Assembly: GCF_000710035.2 (NCBI RefSeq)
Contig: NZ_JMJJ01000004.1
Coordinates: forward strand, 124,001-188,000
Direction of reading: 5' to 3'
DNA length: 64,000 nucleotides
DNA from: Pantoea ananatis LMG 2665
GTDB lineage: Bacteria > Pseudomonadota > Gammaproteobacteria > Enterobacterales > Enterobacteriaceae
The notes under the pieces are model-generated. The model was not told where the DNA came from. It saw nothing but the letters and a program-made list of their open reading frames with translations, and did not search any database. Position 1 is the stretch's first letter. The number at the start of each line of letters is the position of its first letter. The position numbers and the translations under genes are program-made. Shown here piece after piece: positions 35,884 to 46,482 of this stretch.

Positions 35884-37758
35884 ATGACCATGAAAGGACA
35901 AGAGACTCGTGGCTTTCAGTCAGAGGTAAAACAACTTCTGCACCTGATGATCCATTCTCTCTATTCAAACAAAGAGATTTTCCTGCGTGAGCTGATTTCC
36001 AATGCTTCGGATGCGGCAGATAAACTGCGCTTCCGCGCGCTGTCTGATGCCAGCCTGTATGAAGGCGATGGCGACCTGCGCGTGCGTCTCTCTGTGGATA
36101 AGGACAACCGTACCATTACGCTGAGCGATAACGGTATCGGCATGCGTCGTGATGAAGTGATTGAAAACCTGGGCACCATTGCTAAATCAGGCACCAAATC
36201 TTTCCTGGCGTCTCTTGGCTCAGACCAGGCGAAAGACAGCCAGCTGATCGGTCAGTTTGGCGTAGGCTTCTATTCGGCGTTTATCGTCGCCGACAAGGTC
36301 TCTGTGCGCACCCGTGCAGCGGGCGCGGCAGAAGATGAAGCTGTCTTCTGGGAATCCGCGGGTGAAGGGGATTACACCATCGCGGATATCAGCAAAGCCG
36401 AACGCGGTACCGAAATTACCCTGCACCTGCGCGAGGGCGAAGATGAGTTCCTTGATAGCTGGCGCGTACGCAACATTATCAGTAAGTACTCCGATCACAT
36501 TGCCCTGCCGGTAGAAATCGAAAGCAAAGACGAAGAGACCGGCACCACCACCTGGGAGAAAATCAACAAGGCCCAGGCGCTGTGGACGCGCAACAAAGCT
36601 GACATCAGCGATGAAGAGTACAACGAGTTTTACAAACACATCGCCCACGATTTCAGCGATCCGGCTATCTGGAGCCACAACCGTGTGGAAGGTAAACAGG
36701 AGTACACCAGCCTGCTTTATATCCCGGCGCGTGCGCCGTTCGACATGTGGAACCGCGATCATAAACATGGCCTGAAACTGTACGTACAGCGCGTGTTTAT
36801 CATGGATGATGCCGAGCAGTTCATGCCGAATTACCTGCGCTTCGTGCGCGGCCTGATTGACTCAAACGATCTGCCGCTTAACGTATCGCGTGAAATCCTG
36901 CAGGACAGCCGGGTAACCCAGAGCCTGCGTGGCGCGCTGACCAAGCGTGTGCTGCAGATGCTGGAGAAACTGGCAAAAGACGACAGCGAAAAATACCAGA
37001 CCTTCTGGAAAGAGTTCGGTCTGGTACTGAAAGAAGGCCCGGCGGAAGATCACGCGAATAAAGAAGCGATTGCTAAACTGTTGCGCTTTGCCAGTACCCA
37101 AAGCGAAGGCGCGGCGCAAACCGTTTCGCTGGAAGAATACGTCAGCCGCATGGTAGAAGGTCAGGAGAAGATCTACTACATCACGGCCGACAGCTATGCC
37201 GCCGCCAACAGCAGCCCGCATCTGGAGCTGTTCCGTAAGAAAGGCATCGAAGTGCTGCTGTTGTCCGATCGCATCGACGAATGGATGATGAGCTACCTGA
37301 CCGAGTTCGACGGTAAAGTCTTCCAGTCTGTCAGCAAAGCCGATGACGCACTGGATAAGCTGGCCGACGAAGAGACGGAAGAGCAGAAAGAAGCTGAAAA
37401 AGCGCTGGAGCCGTTTGTTGAGCGCGTGAAAACGCTGCTGGGTGAGCGCGTGAAAGAAGTGCGTCTGACGCACCGCCTGACCGATACGCCGGCGATTGTG
37501 ACCACGGATGCGAACGAGATGACCACGCAAATGGCCAAACTGTTTGCTGCGGCAGGTCAGGACGTGCCGGAAGTGAAATACATCTTTGAAATCAACCCCG
37601 ATCACCAACTGGTGAAACGCGTGGCGGATACCCAGGATGAAACCCGCTTCGGTGAGTGGATAGAGCTGTTACTGGATCAGGCGCTGCTGGCCGAGCGCGG
37701 CACGCTGGACGATCCTAACCAGTTTATCCGCCGTATGAATCAGTTACTGACGGCGTAA
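35884..37758 (+). CDS. htpG: Molecular chaperone HtpG (bacterial Hsp90)
   Basis: HtpG is the dimeric Hsp90-type ATPase acting with DnaK in protein remodelling. 624 residues from ATG 35884; the ATG at 35890 ([10 protein letters not shown]), which matches the E. coli start, is equally possible since GAGGT at 35875-35879 serves both. The GHKL ATPase domain shows [15 protein letters not shown] (N-box), DNGIGM and [11 protein letters not shown]; the middle domain and C-terminal dimerisation domain follow. Driven by a heat-shock promoter, ended by a strong terminator. Confidence 0.98.
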   Translation: MTMKGQETRGFQSEVKQLLHLMIHSLYSNKEIFLRELISNASDAADKLRFRALSDASLYEGDGDLRVRLSVDKDNRTITLSDNGIGMRRDEVIENLGTIAKSGTKSFLASLGSDQAKDSQLIGQFGVGFYSAFIVADKVSVRTRAAGAAEDEAVFWESAGEGDYTIADISKAERGTEITLHLREGEDEFLDSWRVRNIISKYSDHIALPVEIESKDEETGTTTWEKINKAQALWTRNKADISDEEYNEFYKHIAHDFSDPAIWSHNRVEGKQEYTSLLYIPARAPFDMWNRDHKHGLKLYVQRVFIMDDAEQFMPNYLRFVRGLIDSNDLPLNVSREILQDSRVTQSLRGALTKRVLQMLEKLAKDDSEKYQTFWKEFGLVLKEGPAEDHANKEAIAKLLRFASTQSEGAAQTVSLEEYVSRMVEGQEKIYYITADSYAAANSSPHLELFRKKGIEVLLLSDRIDEWMMSYLTEFDGKVFQSVSKADDALDKLADEETEEQKEAEKALEPFVERVKTLLGERVKEVRLTHRLTDTPAIVTTDANEMTTQMAKLFAAAGQDVPEVKYIFEINPDHQLVKRVADTQDETRFGEWIELLLDQALLAERGTLDDPNQFIRRMNQLLTA

Positions 37759-37765
37759 GTCAATC

Positions 37766-37797
37766 AAAACCGGTGGCAAGGTCCACCGGTTTTTTTT
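37766..37797 (+). terminator. Rho-independent terminator of htpG
   Basis: AAAACCGGTGG (37766-37776), CAAGGT loop, CCACCGGTTTT (37783-37793), more T to 37797. A strong 11-bp stem. Confidence 0.96.
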
Positions 37798-37979
37798 GCT
37801 TAAGTGCATCGCCTGATTTCAGCGAGCCGTTTTGTTGCGCAAACGCCATGAAATGCATTCAGCCTAAGCCGCCAGTCCGAAAATGCCCTTTCGCTGACCT
37901 GACGCACTGCTATCACGCGCTAAAGCCAGTACACTAAACTTTCCTGACCCGCCGCTTCCTTGTGGTGGGCGGGTCATAA

Positions 37980-38681
<702 letters not shown>

Positions 38682-38688
38682 GCGGATT

Positions 38689-38713
38689 GGGGCTGGCCAG
38701 GCTGGCCCCTTTT
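38689..38713 (+). terminator. Rho-independent terminator of adk
   Basis: GGGGCTGGC pairs with GCTGGCCCC (38689-38709, two G-U pairs, CAG loop), followed by TTTT. Confidence 0.85.
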
Positions 38714-38916
38714 GCCCTCAACGCGTTGACTTGCCCCCTCTGTCTGTTTCTCTCCTCTTCCTGCATGCTGCTGGACAGAAGGCCGAGGTTCGCCTGATGC
38801 TAAATACAATGGCAGAACATACTGAGATGAGTATGCAGTGGGTTCACTTGCGACAGTAAAGTCACGACACAGAATGTGATATGCTCCTCTGCCTGTTTTT
38901 TCTCACGGCAGTTACC

Positions 38917-40218
38917 ATGAAATTTCCCGGCAAACGTAAATCCAAACATTACTTCCCCGTTAGCGCCCGCGATCCGCTGTTACAGTCCTCCCAATTTGAT
39001 AGTGAAGACGGCAGTTGGGTGGTCGGCATCGATCAGACGCTGGTCGATATCGAAGCCAAAGTTGATGACGCCTTTCTTGTTCGCTACGGCCTGAGCGCTG
39101 GCCATTCGCTGGTTATCGACGATACCGTGGCGGAAGCGCTGTATGCGGAACTGATGCGTGACGAACTGGTGACCCACCAGTTTGCGGGCGGCACAATTGG
39201 TAATACGCTGCATAATTTCTCGGTGCTGGCGGACGATCGTTCCGTACTGCTGGGCGTGATGTGCAACAATATCCAGATTGGCGGTTATGCCTACCGCTAT
39301 CTGTGTAATACCTCCAGCCGAATGGACCTGAACTATCTGCAGGGCGTTGACGGTGCGATTGGCCGCTGCTTTACGCTGATTGGCGACCAGGGCGACCGCA
39401 CCTTTGCTATCAGCCCGGGGCAAATGAATCAGCTCAGGGCGGAAAACGTCCCTGAAGACGTTATTGCGGGCGCCTCTGCGCTGGTGCTGACCTCCTATCT
39501 AATCCGCTGCGAGGCGGGCGAGCCCATGCCTGAGGCAACGTTAAAGGCCATTGAATACGCCAAACGCCACAACGTGCCCGTGGTCCTGACGCTGGGCACC
39601 AAACACGTCATCGGCGACAACCCGCAGTTCTGGCGCGATTTTCTGCGCGATCACGTTTCAATTGTGGCCATGAACGAAGAAGAAGCCCTGGCGCTGACCG
39701 GCGAAGCCGATCCTCTGCTGGCATCGGATATGGCGCTGGAATGGGTTGACCTGGTGTTGTGTACCGCAGGGCCGACCGGATTGTATATGGCGGGTTATAC
39801 GGAAGAGGCGTTCAAGCGCAAAACGAATCATCCGCTGCTGCCTGGCGCGATTGCGGAGTTCAACCTGTACGAATTTAGCCGAGCGATGCGTAAACAGGAC
39901 TGCCAGCAGCCGCTACGCATTTTTTCTCACATCGCCCCTTATATGGGCGGCCCGGAAAAGATCATGAATACCAACGGGGCAGGGGACGGCGCACTGGCCG
40001 CATTGCTGCACGATATTACGGCAAACAATTATCATCGCCGCAACGTGCCTAATTCCAGTAAGCATGCGCGCGCTTATCTCACCTATTCGTCCCTGGCGCA
40101 GGTTTGCAAATATGCGAACCGGGTAAGCTATCAGGTGCTGAACCAGCATTCTCCCCGACTGACGCGCGGCCTGCCCGAGCGGGAAGACAGCCTGGAAGAG
40201 TCCTACTGGGATCGTTAA
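38917..40218 (+). CDS. gsk: Inosine-guanosine kinase
   Basis: Gsk phosphorylates guanosine and inosine in purine salvage. PfkB (ribokinase) family, 433 residues from ATG 38917 (MKFPGKRKSKHYFPV), E. coli 434. FAGGTIGNTLHNFSVLADDRSVLLG and the C-terminal NTNGAGDGALAALLHDITAN carry the sugar-kinase signatures, Asp of GAGD being the catalytic base. The end QHSPRLTRGLPEREDSLEESYWDR is identical to E. coli. The frame upstream to 38881 is not conserved. Its end converges on ybaL. Confidence 0.97.
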   Translation: MKFPGKRKSKHYFPVSARDPLLQSSQFDSEDGSWVVGIDQTLVDIEAKVDDAFLVRYGLSAGHSLVIDDTVAEALYAELMRDELVTHQFAGGTIGNTLHNFSVLADDRSVLLGVMCNNIQIGGYAYRYLCNTSSRMDLNYLQGVDGAIGRCFTLIGDQGDRTFAISPGQMNQLRAENVPEDVIAGASALVLTSYLIRCEAGEPMPEATLKAIEYAKRHNVPVVLTLGTKHVIGDNPQFWRDFLRDHVSIVAMNEEEALALTGEADPLLASDMALEWVDLVLCTAGPTGLYMAGYTEEAFKRKTNHPLLPGAIAEFNLYEFSRAMRKQDCQQPLRIFSHIAPYMGGPEKIMNTNGAGDGALAALLHDITANNYHRRNVPNSSKHARAYLTYSSLAQVCKYANRVSYQVLNQHSPRLTRGLPEREDSLEESYWDR

Positions 40219-40232
40219 GCCGGAAAGACAAA

Positions 40233-40268
40233 CTGCCCCTCAGCAACGCTGCCGCTGCTGAAGGGCAG
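40233..40268. terminator. Stem-loop between convergent gsk and ybaL
   Basis: CTGCCCCTCAGCA (40233-40245) and TGCTGAAGGGCAG (40256-40268) pair over 13 positions with one mismatch. No T run; probably a bidirectional stop or 3'-end stabiliser. Confidence 0.6.
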
Positions 40269-40272
40269 GTCA

Positions 40273-41970
40273 TTAGCTGTTGCCTTCACAGGCGAGCCTG
40301 GTGTGATCCTGCTCAAGGTTTTCCTGCAGTTTCTGAATGATGCTGGCGGCAATCTCGCGTTCGCCCATCACGACATGGTTTGCGCCACGTTCCAGAATGT
40401 ACTCCACCTCATCATCATAATGGGCATGCACAATGATGTTGATGTCCGCTTTTTTCTGGCGGGCGGCGGTAACGATTTCCCCCACCTCATATCCGTTGGG
40501 AATGGTGATGAGCAGCCAGGCTGCACAGTCCACACGGGCTAACTCCAGCGTGTTTGCGCGGGCAGCATTGGCCAGCACGGCCCGAATGCCCTGATCGCGT
40601 AGTGCTTTGACGCGAGGAATCGAACTCTCGACCACCACCACCGGAATATTGAGCGCCATCAGTTGCTCACACAGCAGGTTGCCGACGCGACCATAGCCAA
40701 CGATTACCGCGTGATGGCAGATATCCACCGGAATCTGTTGTTCTTCTTCTTCCAGCGCCTCTTCGAGCGTCTGCTGCTCCATCGTTTCGTTCTTAGACAG
40801 ATAGCGCCCCAGCAGGGTAAACAGCACCGGGTTGAGCATGATAGAAAGAATGGCGGCAGCCAGCACCAGATTACGGCCCTCTTCATCCAGCAGCCCCAGG
40901 GAGATCCCCAGCCCGGCAAGAATAAAGGCAAACTCGCCGATTTGCGCCAGGCTGACCGAAATGGTCATCGCGGTGCGGCGTGAATGACCCAGCAGCGAGA
41001 CCAGAAACCACGCCGCGGCAGATTTTCCTATCACGACGATCACCAGCGCCCCCAGCACGGCCAGCGGTTCTTTCACCAGGATCATCGGGTCGAACAGCAT
41101 CCCGACAGACACAAAGAACAGCACCGCAAAGGCATCACGTAGCGGCAGCGTGTCGCGGGCGGCGCGCTGGCTTAACTCGGACTCGTTCAGCACCATACCG
41201 GCAAAGAAGGCCCCGAGGGCAAAAGAGACGTCAAAGAACTCGACGGCGCCAAACGCAATGCCCAGCGCCAGGGCTAATACGGCCAGCGTAAACAGCTCAC
41301 GTGAACCCGTTGCGGCACTTTTCGCGAGGATCCAGGGCACGGCACGGCGACCGACGACCATCATTAACACCATAAAGGCGGCGACTTTACCGATGGTCCA
41401 GAGCAGGTCCCATATCACCAGGCTGGCGCTGGCGTTACCCTGTTCCATCATGCCGGCAATCGCGGGCAGCAGGACCAGCGTAAGCACCATGACCAAATCT
41501 TCAACAATCAACCAGCCAATAGCAATCTGGCCGCGCTGGCTTTCAATAAGCTGACGCTCTTCTAATGCGCGCAGCAACACCACGGTACTGGCGGTAGAAA
41601 GACACAAACCGAACACTAAGCCCGTCATCCAGGACCAGCCCATCGCCCACGACATCAGCATTCCCAGTAAGGTCGCCACAGCGATCTGTGCGATAGCGCC
41701 GGGAATGGCTATCCGCTTTACCGACATCAGATCCTTGAGTGAGAAGTGCAGACCGACGCCGAACATCAGCAGGATAACGCCCAGCTCTGCGAGTTCCGGT
41801 GCCAGATTGGTATCAGCCACAAACCCCGGCGTAAAAGGGCCAGCCAGTACGCCCGCGACTAAATAACCCACTAGCGGCGAAATGCGTAACCGATTTGCCA
41901 GCATTCCAAGGAGAAAAGCCAGGACCAGAGCCCCGACGATAGTCGTAATCAACGGTGTGGTGTGATGCAT
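40273..41970 (-). CDS. ybaL: YbaL, KefB/KefC-type cation:proton antiporter family protein
   Basis: A CPA2-family monovalent cation:proton antiporter, 565 residues from ATG 41970 (MHHTTPLITTIVG; GGAG 7 nt upstream). E. coli YbaL has 558. Twelve or so transmembrane helices cover about 1-385 (LRISPLVGYLVAGVLAGPFTPG, GWLIVEDLVMVLTLVLLP), then a cytoplasmic RCK/TrkA-N domain with the dinucleotide fold GYGRVG. An acidic stretch (EEALEEEEQQ) links them. Physiological ion not established. fsr, which lies between ybaL and ushA in E. coli, is absent. Confidence 0.95.
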   Translation of the reverse strand: MHHTTPLITTIVGALVLAFLLGMLANRLRISPLVGYLVAGVLAGPFTPGFVADTNLAPELAELGVILLMFGVGLHFSLKDLMSVKRIAIPGAIAQIAVATLLGMLMSWAMGWSWMTGLVFGLCLSTASTVVLLRALEERQLIESQRGQIAIGWLIVEDLVMVLTLVLLPAIAGMMEQGNASASLVIWDLLWTIGKVAAFMVLMMVVGRRAVPWILAKSAATGSRELFTLAVLALALGIAFGAVEFFDVSFALGAFFAGMVLNESELSQRAARDTLPLRDAFAVLFFVSVGMLFDPMILVKEPLAVLGALVIVVIGKSAAAWFLVSLLGHSRRTAMTISVSLAQIGEFAFILAGLGISLGLLDEEGRNLVLAAAILSIMLNPVLFTLLGRYLSKNETMEQQTLEEALEEEEQQIPVDICHHAVIVGYGRVGNLLCEQLMALNIPVVVVESSIPRVKALRDQGIRAVLANAARANTLELARVDCAAWLLITIPNGYEVGEIVTAARQKKADINIIVHAHYDDEVEYILERGANHVVMGEREIAASIIQKLQENLEQDHTRLACEGNS

Positions 41971-42732
41971 GCCAGTCTCCATGGGTATAAATGTGTCCGC
42001 TTGTAACAAATGAGTCTAATGCATATCGGAAAGGATCGCTGAATAATTTGTGGGATTAACAGAAAAAATTATGCAAATACGAGAAAAATGCAATCGGAAG
42101 GCTGTTTTTATCACTTATCCCTATCACCGGCTGGTTTAGCGCTTCATCAGGAACAGAACGGAATAAGTTTACGCCCGTTAAATGACACAGACGTGACGCC
42201 AATGATGCGCGAATGCGCTATAAACCGTCACCAACCGGAACCAGCGTGAGATTTGATGAGGCCAGTCAGCCTCACAAGCGTAATAGCGGTTTTTTCAGAT
42301 TGAAGCAGCGGTACCATCGCTGTGCTGGATGTCGGGTAAAAACATCGTGAAAACAGTCTATTGTGCCGAAGCTACAGCGCAAAGCTGACAGCACTCATGA
42401 AAAAAGTCTGGCTGTCAGGTTGAGCTGAAAACAGCAGTCATGCCGGAAAAAGCGCAAAGACCCACTTTGTCGAGTTGATGTCGCAGCGGTTAACAATGTT
42501 GCAGGTTTAATGAACAACACCTTCATATCCCGTCAACATTTAGCCTTTTAACAGCGCGTCAGAGAGAAGAGAGCGGAGAAATCAGACGGTTGGCGTTTCC
42601 TGCCAGGTCGCCTGGCCTGCCATAATGGCCAGACGGAGCCGTATTCATCTTGAGTTACGGCCGTTTCTGTGCGACACAGAAGGGCGCCGATGGCCGGCGG
42701 GTGAAACGGATAACAATCAAAGGAGAAGGGCT
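41971..42732. other. Long non-coding interval between ybaL and ushA
   Basis: About 760 bp where E. coli has fsr. No frame of recognisable product was found on either strand, and I see no fsr remnant. The right end contains nested inverted repeats just ahead of ushA: CCAGG-TCG-CCTGG (42603-42615) and CTGGCC (42611-42616) with GGCCAG (42626-42631), with CATAAT between them. These could form a structured leader or an operator. AGGAG at 42721-42725 serves ushA. Confidence 0.5.
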
Positions 42733-44499
42733 GTGTTGATATTTCGAGGGGCAGGAGCAGGTCTGGCACTGCTCGTGATGTTATCGTCGCTGTTTACCCA
42801 TGCTGCAGTGCCTGACCGCAGTTACCGTTTCAGCATTCTGCATACCAACGATCAACATGGGCATTTTTGGACTAATGATCAGGGTGAATACGGGCTGGCG
42901 GCGCAAAAAACGCTAATGGATACGCAGCGTTACGATATTCAGGCCAAAGGCGGTGGGGCGTTAATCTTGTCTGCTGGCGATGTTAACAGCGGCGTGCCTG
43001 AGTCGGATGAGCTGGACGCGGAACCCGACATTCGCGGCATGAACCTGATTGGCTACGACGCCATGACGCTGGGCAATCACGAGTTCGATAAACCGCTCGC
43101 CGTCCTGCGTAAGCAGGAAAAATGGGCCAAATTTCCGTTCCTGGCCGCCAACGTCTATCAAAAAAGCAGTGGTAAGCGCCTGTTTAAGCCCTGGGCTGTA
43201 TTTCAGCGCATGGGGTTAAAAATCGCCGTGCTCGGATTGATTACCCCCGATACCGCCCGGCTGACAAATCCTGCGCAGTTAAGCGATATCGAATTCCGCG
43301 ATCCCATTGCCGAGGCCGAAAAGGCCGTCGCCGAGCTGCGTGCTACTGAGAAGCCCGACGTTATCGTCGCGTTAACCCATCTTGGCCATTATGACGACGG
43401 TCAACACGGCAGTAACGGTGTTGATGACGTGACGCTGGCCCGCAGTCTGCCAAAGGGTACCCTCAATATGATTGTCGGGGGGCATTCGCACGATGCGGTA
43501 TGTATGGAAAAAGAGAATGTCAGCCGTAAAGACTATCAGCCAGGCCAACCCTGTGAGCCCGATCGGCAGAACGGCGTCTGGATCATGCAGGCGGAAAAAT
43601 GGGGTAAATACGTAGGGCGCGGCGATTTTACCTACCGCAATGGAGAGGTGACGCTGGAGGCCTACCAGCTGATACCGGTCAACCTCAAACACAAAATCAA
43701 AAATCTTGATGGCAGTGAATCCTCACTGACCTGGCAGGAAGCCATCCCGGCTAACACCGCAATGATGAAACTACTGACGCCTTTTCAAAAGCGCGCAGAC
43801 GCGAAGCTACGGGTCAACGTGGGAAGCATTAAAGGGGATTTCCCCGGCGAAAAAGAAACCGTGCGGTTTAAACAAAGCGCCATTGGGCAGTTAATACTGC
43901 GTGCGCAGATGGCCGCAACGCAGGCTGACTTCGCCGTGATGAGCGGGGGAGGGATCCGTACCTCGCTGACATCCGGCCCGGTTGCCTGGCGCGATCTGTT
44001 ACAGGTACAACCCTTCGGTAATCAGGTCGTTTCCGTCACGCTGACCGGCGCAGAAATCAAACGCTATCTGGCGGTTGTGGCAAACATCAAACCTGATTCA
44101 GGCGGTTTTGCCCAGTTGGCCAACGTCAGCCTGATCGCCAACGGCAGCAGCGTCAGCCAGGTCAGGATCAACGGACAGCCGCTGGCAGATGAAAAAACCT
44201 ATCGTATGGCGACAAACAGTTTTAATGCCGCAGGCGGGGATGGCTATCCGCGCATCGACACGCATCCGGGTTATGTGAACAGCGGCAAGGTGGATGCGCA
44301 GGTCCTGCGGGACTGGCTAAGCGCCCATTCTCCGGTGAACGCCAGCGATTACCAGCCACGTGAGGCGGTTATTTATCAGGCTGAGCAGGCAGCACCACCA
44401 AAGGACGAGGCGAAAGACGCGACGCCGTTGCGGCGCTATCCCAAAATGGTGCTGACGTGGATCCGGCACTGGAATGGAGAGAGTGCAACGCTGCATTAA
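42733..44499 (+). CDS. ushA: Periplasmic UDP-sugar hydrolase / 5'-nucleotidase
   Basis: UshA hydrolyses UDP-glucose and nucleotides in the periplasm. I start it at GTG 42733, 7 nt after AGGAG, giving 588 residues with a signal peptide ending around LFTHA-AVP; ATG 42625 is in frame but its product begins with a charged, non-signal stretch. Catalytic motifs of the calcineurin-like domain are LHTNDQHGHF (37-46 region), GNHEFD, and the GGHSHD histidine cluster; the C-terminal 5'-nucleotidase domain has VMSGGGIRTS and NFNAAGGDGYP-type motifs. The protein is longer than E. coli UshA (550) because of a C-terminal tail of about 35 residues (EQAAPPKDEAKDATP...). Confidence 0.9.
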   Translation: MLIFRGAGAGLALLVMLSSLFTHAAVPDRSYRFSILHTNDQHGHFWTNDQGEYGLAAQKTLMDTQRYDIQAKGGGALILSAGDVNSGVPESDELDAEPDIRGMNLIGYDAMTLGNHEFDKPLAVLRKQEKWAKFPFLAANVYQKSSGKRLFKPWAVFQRMGLKIAVLGLITPDTARLTNPAQLSDIEFRDPIAEAEKAVAELRATEKPDVIVALTHLGHYDDGQHGSNGVDDVTLARSLPKGTLNMIVGGHSHDAVCMEKENVSRKDYQPGQPCEPDRQNGVWIMQAEKWGKYVGRGDFTYRNGEVTLEAYQLIPVNLKHKIKNLDGSESSLTWQEAIPANTAMMKLLTPFQKRADAKLRVNVGSIKGDFPGEKETVRFKQSAIGQLILRAQMAATQADFAVMSGGGIRTSLTSGPVAWRDLLQVQPFGNQVVSVTLTGAEIKRYLAVVANIKPDSGGFAQLANVSLIANGSSVSQVRINGQPLADEKTYRMATNSFNAAGGDGYPRIDTHPGYVNSGKVDAQVLRDWLSAHSPVNASDYQPREAVIYQAEQAAPPKDEAKDATPLRRYPKMVLTWIRHWNGESATLH

Positions 44500-44532
44500 G
44501 CCCAGGCAGGGAGAACGCCTCCCTGCTTGTTT

Positions 44533-44964
44533 TCAGGCGCGGCAGGATTTGCGGCCGAACCAGTGTGGACGCAGTTTGTCCCACACCAGGTTGTAGACGA
44601 AGGTGTAGGGCAGAAAGAACAGAAAAAACGCGACTTCAATTAAAAATGCCTGCCACAGTGAAATCTCCAGCATCCAGGCCGCCAGCGGCAGGCCTATCAG
44701 GATAAAACCGCCCTCAAAACCCAATGCGTGCAGCGCTCGAAGCAGGGCGCGGCGTTTCTTCCCTGGCGGATAAAACCGATCAAACACGCTGTTGTAAATC
44801 ATATTCCATAGCATTGCCACCGTAGACAGCATGATCGCCAGCGCTCCCATCTGAAACAGGGGTTTATCCATAAACCATGCTGCCAGCGGAGCAATCGTCA
44901 CGATGGCCAGGCCTTCAAACAGGGTGGCATGGACGATGCGCTCTGTGAGTGAACGGGTTTGCAT
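44533..44964 (-). CDS. PACE family multidrug efflux transporter
   Basis: A 143-residue protein with four transmembrane helices made of two tandem bacterial transmembrane pair (BTP) domains. The family motifs are visible: RIVHATLFEG with the conserved membrane glutamate Glu17 (Glu15 in AceI), WNMIYNSVFDRFYP, then HALGFEGGF and YNLVWDKLRP in the second half. Known: PACE proteins such as AceI export chlorhexidine, acriflavine or short-chain diamines by proton exchange. The substrate here is unknown. A LysR regulator is divergent, the usual arrangement for this family. Confidence 0.9.
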   Translation of the reverse strand: MQTRSLTERIVHATLFEGLAIVTIAPLAAWFMDKPLFQMGALAIMLSTVAMLWNMIYNSVFDRFYPPGKKRRALLRALHALGFEGGFILIGLPLAAWMLEISLWQAFLIEVAFFLFFLPYTFVYNLVWDKLRPHWFGRKSCRA

Positions 44965-45051
44965 TTCAATCTCCTTTATTCAGGCTGCGCATTCTCCCAC
45001 GACAAAATGCTAAGATAAAATGATCATCTATCGATAAAAGCGATGGTTCTC

Positions 45052-45921
45052 ATGCGTTACTCACCGGAATCTCTGGAAGCCTTTGTCCAGACCGTTGCCA
45101 GCGGCTCGTTCTCAGCGGCCGCGCGGGCGTTAAAAAAAAGCCAGTCTACCGTCAGCGTGGCTGTGGTTAATCTGGAAGCCGATCTCGGTTTCGCCCTGTT
45201 TGACCGGCGCGGCCGCCAGCCACAGCTCACCGAGCAGGGGCGACGCTTGCTGCCTCAGGTGCAGCAAATCCTCGCCGCCAGCGAGCGACTGGATGCGCTG
45301 GCGACGCGCTTGTCCGAGGGAACAGAGCCGCGGCTCAGCGTTGCAGTCTCAGATTTTTGGCAAACGCATTACCATCAGCGACTGCTTAAGCAATTTGATC
45401 AGCATTATCCTGATGTCGAGCTGGAAGGCATTGCGGCGGAAGATGATGATGTCGTTGAACTGTTGCAAACCGGGCGTGCGCATATTGGGGTGATTCGTGC
45501 CCAGCCAACGCTGCCGGCTGACATTGCGATCGCGCGCCTGCAGGTTGATGCTGAATTAGGGGTTTATCTGCATCGTGATCATCCCCTGGCGCGGGAAACC
45601 ACGATCAGCGAAAGTCAGCTCGAACCTCTTCGTCACCTGCGCCTCAATACCTGGACCGATCGTCGTGCACCGACTTTCCAGGGGAGAGCCTGGTCTGCTC
45701 AAACCTATTATGTGCTGCTGGAGATGGCGGAACAGGGCTTTGGCTGGAGTATTTTACCCCGTTGGCTGGTGAAACAGTTTGGACATGGTGTTTTAAAGGA
45801 GTTGCCCTTACCAGGATGGCCGCAGCGCATCGCGGTTGACGTCGTCTGGTCGCGCCGCAATCCGCCCGGCCCTGCCGGGCGCTGGATGATTGATGAACTC
45901 TGCGCACTGCAACCGGCTTAG
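45052..45921 (+). CDS. LysR-family transcriptional regulator, divergent to the PACE gene
   Basis: LysR regulator, 289 residues from ATG 45052 ([12 protein letters not shown]); an ATG at 45043 in frame adds three. The helix-turn-helix is [30 protein letters not shown] (about 17-46), followed by an effector domain with the two Rossmann-like halves. The 78-bp divergent region to the PACE gene holds ATGATCAT at 45020-45027 as a possible operator core. It likely activates the transporter on binding an inducer. The stop overlaps the convergent ybaK stop by 4 bp. Confidence 0.92.
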   Translation: MRYSPESLEAFVQTVASGSFSAAARALKKSQSTVSVAVVNLEADLGFALFDRRGRQPQLTEQGRRLLPQVQQILAASERLDALATRLSEGTEPRLSVAVSDFWQTHYHQRLLKQFDQHYPDVELEGIAAEDDDVVELLQTGRAHIGVIRAQPTLPADIAIARLQVDAELGVYLHRDHPLARETTISESQLEPLRHLRLNTWTDRRAPTFQGRAWSAQTYYVLLEMAEQGFGWSILPRWLVKQFGHGVLKELPLPGWPQRIAVDVVWSRRNPPGPAGRWMIDELCALQPA

Positions 45922-46397
45922 TCGCGTCGGGCAATATCCGCTAAGGGTGCCTCCAGCAGCCGTGACAGATCCTGTGGGCTTAACTCGATATCCAGCCCGC
46001 GCTTACCGCCGGAAATAAACAGCGTCGCAAAGGCGTTTGCCGAGCTGTCGATCACCGTAGGCAGGCGCTTTTTTTGGCCCAGCGGGCTGATACCGCCCAC
46101 CAGATAACCGGTGATGCGCTGGGCCAGCATGGGATCGGCCATCTCGGCTTTTTTGGCATTGAACGCTTTTGCCACTTTCTTGAGGTCGAGCTGAGTGGCG
46201 ACGGGCGTAACGGCCACGGCAAGGTGTTTCGCCTCGCCGTTCAACGCCACCAGCAGGGTTTTATACACCTGCCGGGCGTCCAGGTTGAGCTTACGAACCG
46301 CTTCGTCGCCAAAACTGGTTTCGTTACTGTCATGCTCATAAGGATGAAGTGTGAAGCTGACCTTTTGTTTTTCCAGTAGTTTTACCGCGGGCGTCAT
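45918..46397 (-). CDS. ybaK: Cys-tRNA(Pro) deacylase YbaK
   Basis: YbaK hydrolyses Cys-tRNAPro formed by prolyl-tRNA synthetase mischarging. 159 residues, equal to E. coli. Conserved elements are [21 protein letters not shown] with the catalytic-site lysine (KTLL), [14 protein letters not shown] and [15 protein letters not shown]. Monocistronic; upstream on the opposite strand is the small RNA chiX. Confidence 0.96.
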   Translation of the reverse strand: MTPAVKLLEKQKVSFTLHPYEHDSNETSFGDEAVRKLNLDARQVYKTLLVALNGEAKHLAVAVTPVATQLDLKKVAKAFNAKKAEMADPMLAQRITGYLVGGISPLGQKKRLPTVIDSSANAFATLFISGGKRGLDIELSPQDLSRLLEAPLADIARRD

Positions 46398-46482
46398 TGT
46401 TGCCTCATATTCAGAAAAATCTTATTACGTATTAATGAACAATAAATGTGGCGAAATAATGTGCTTTAGGCGAGAATTGCCA

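Noticed and set aside
36862-37608. 248-codon minus-strand ORF opposite htpG
   Set aside because: Antisense shadow of htpG, His/Phe/Arg-rich product typical of reverse-frame translation.
42078-42139. 22-codon ORF in the ybaL-ushA gap
   Set aside because: No ribosome-binding site, no hydrophobic segment and no link to neighbouring genes; expected by chance.
42625-42732. Longer UshA start at ATG 42625
   Set aside because: The added N-terminus is charged and would bury the signal peptide; GTG 42733 has AGGAG at correct distance.
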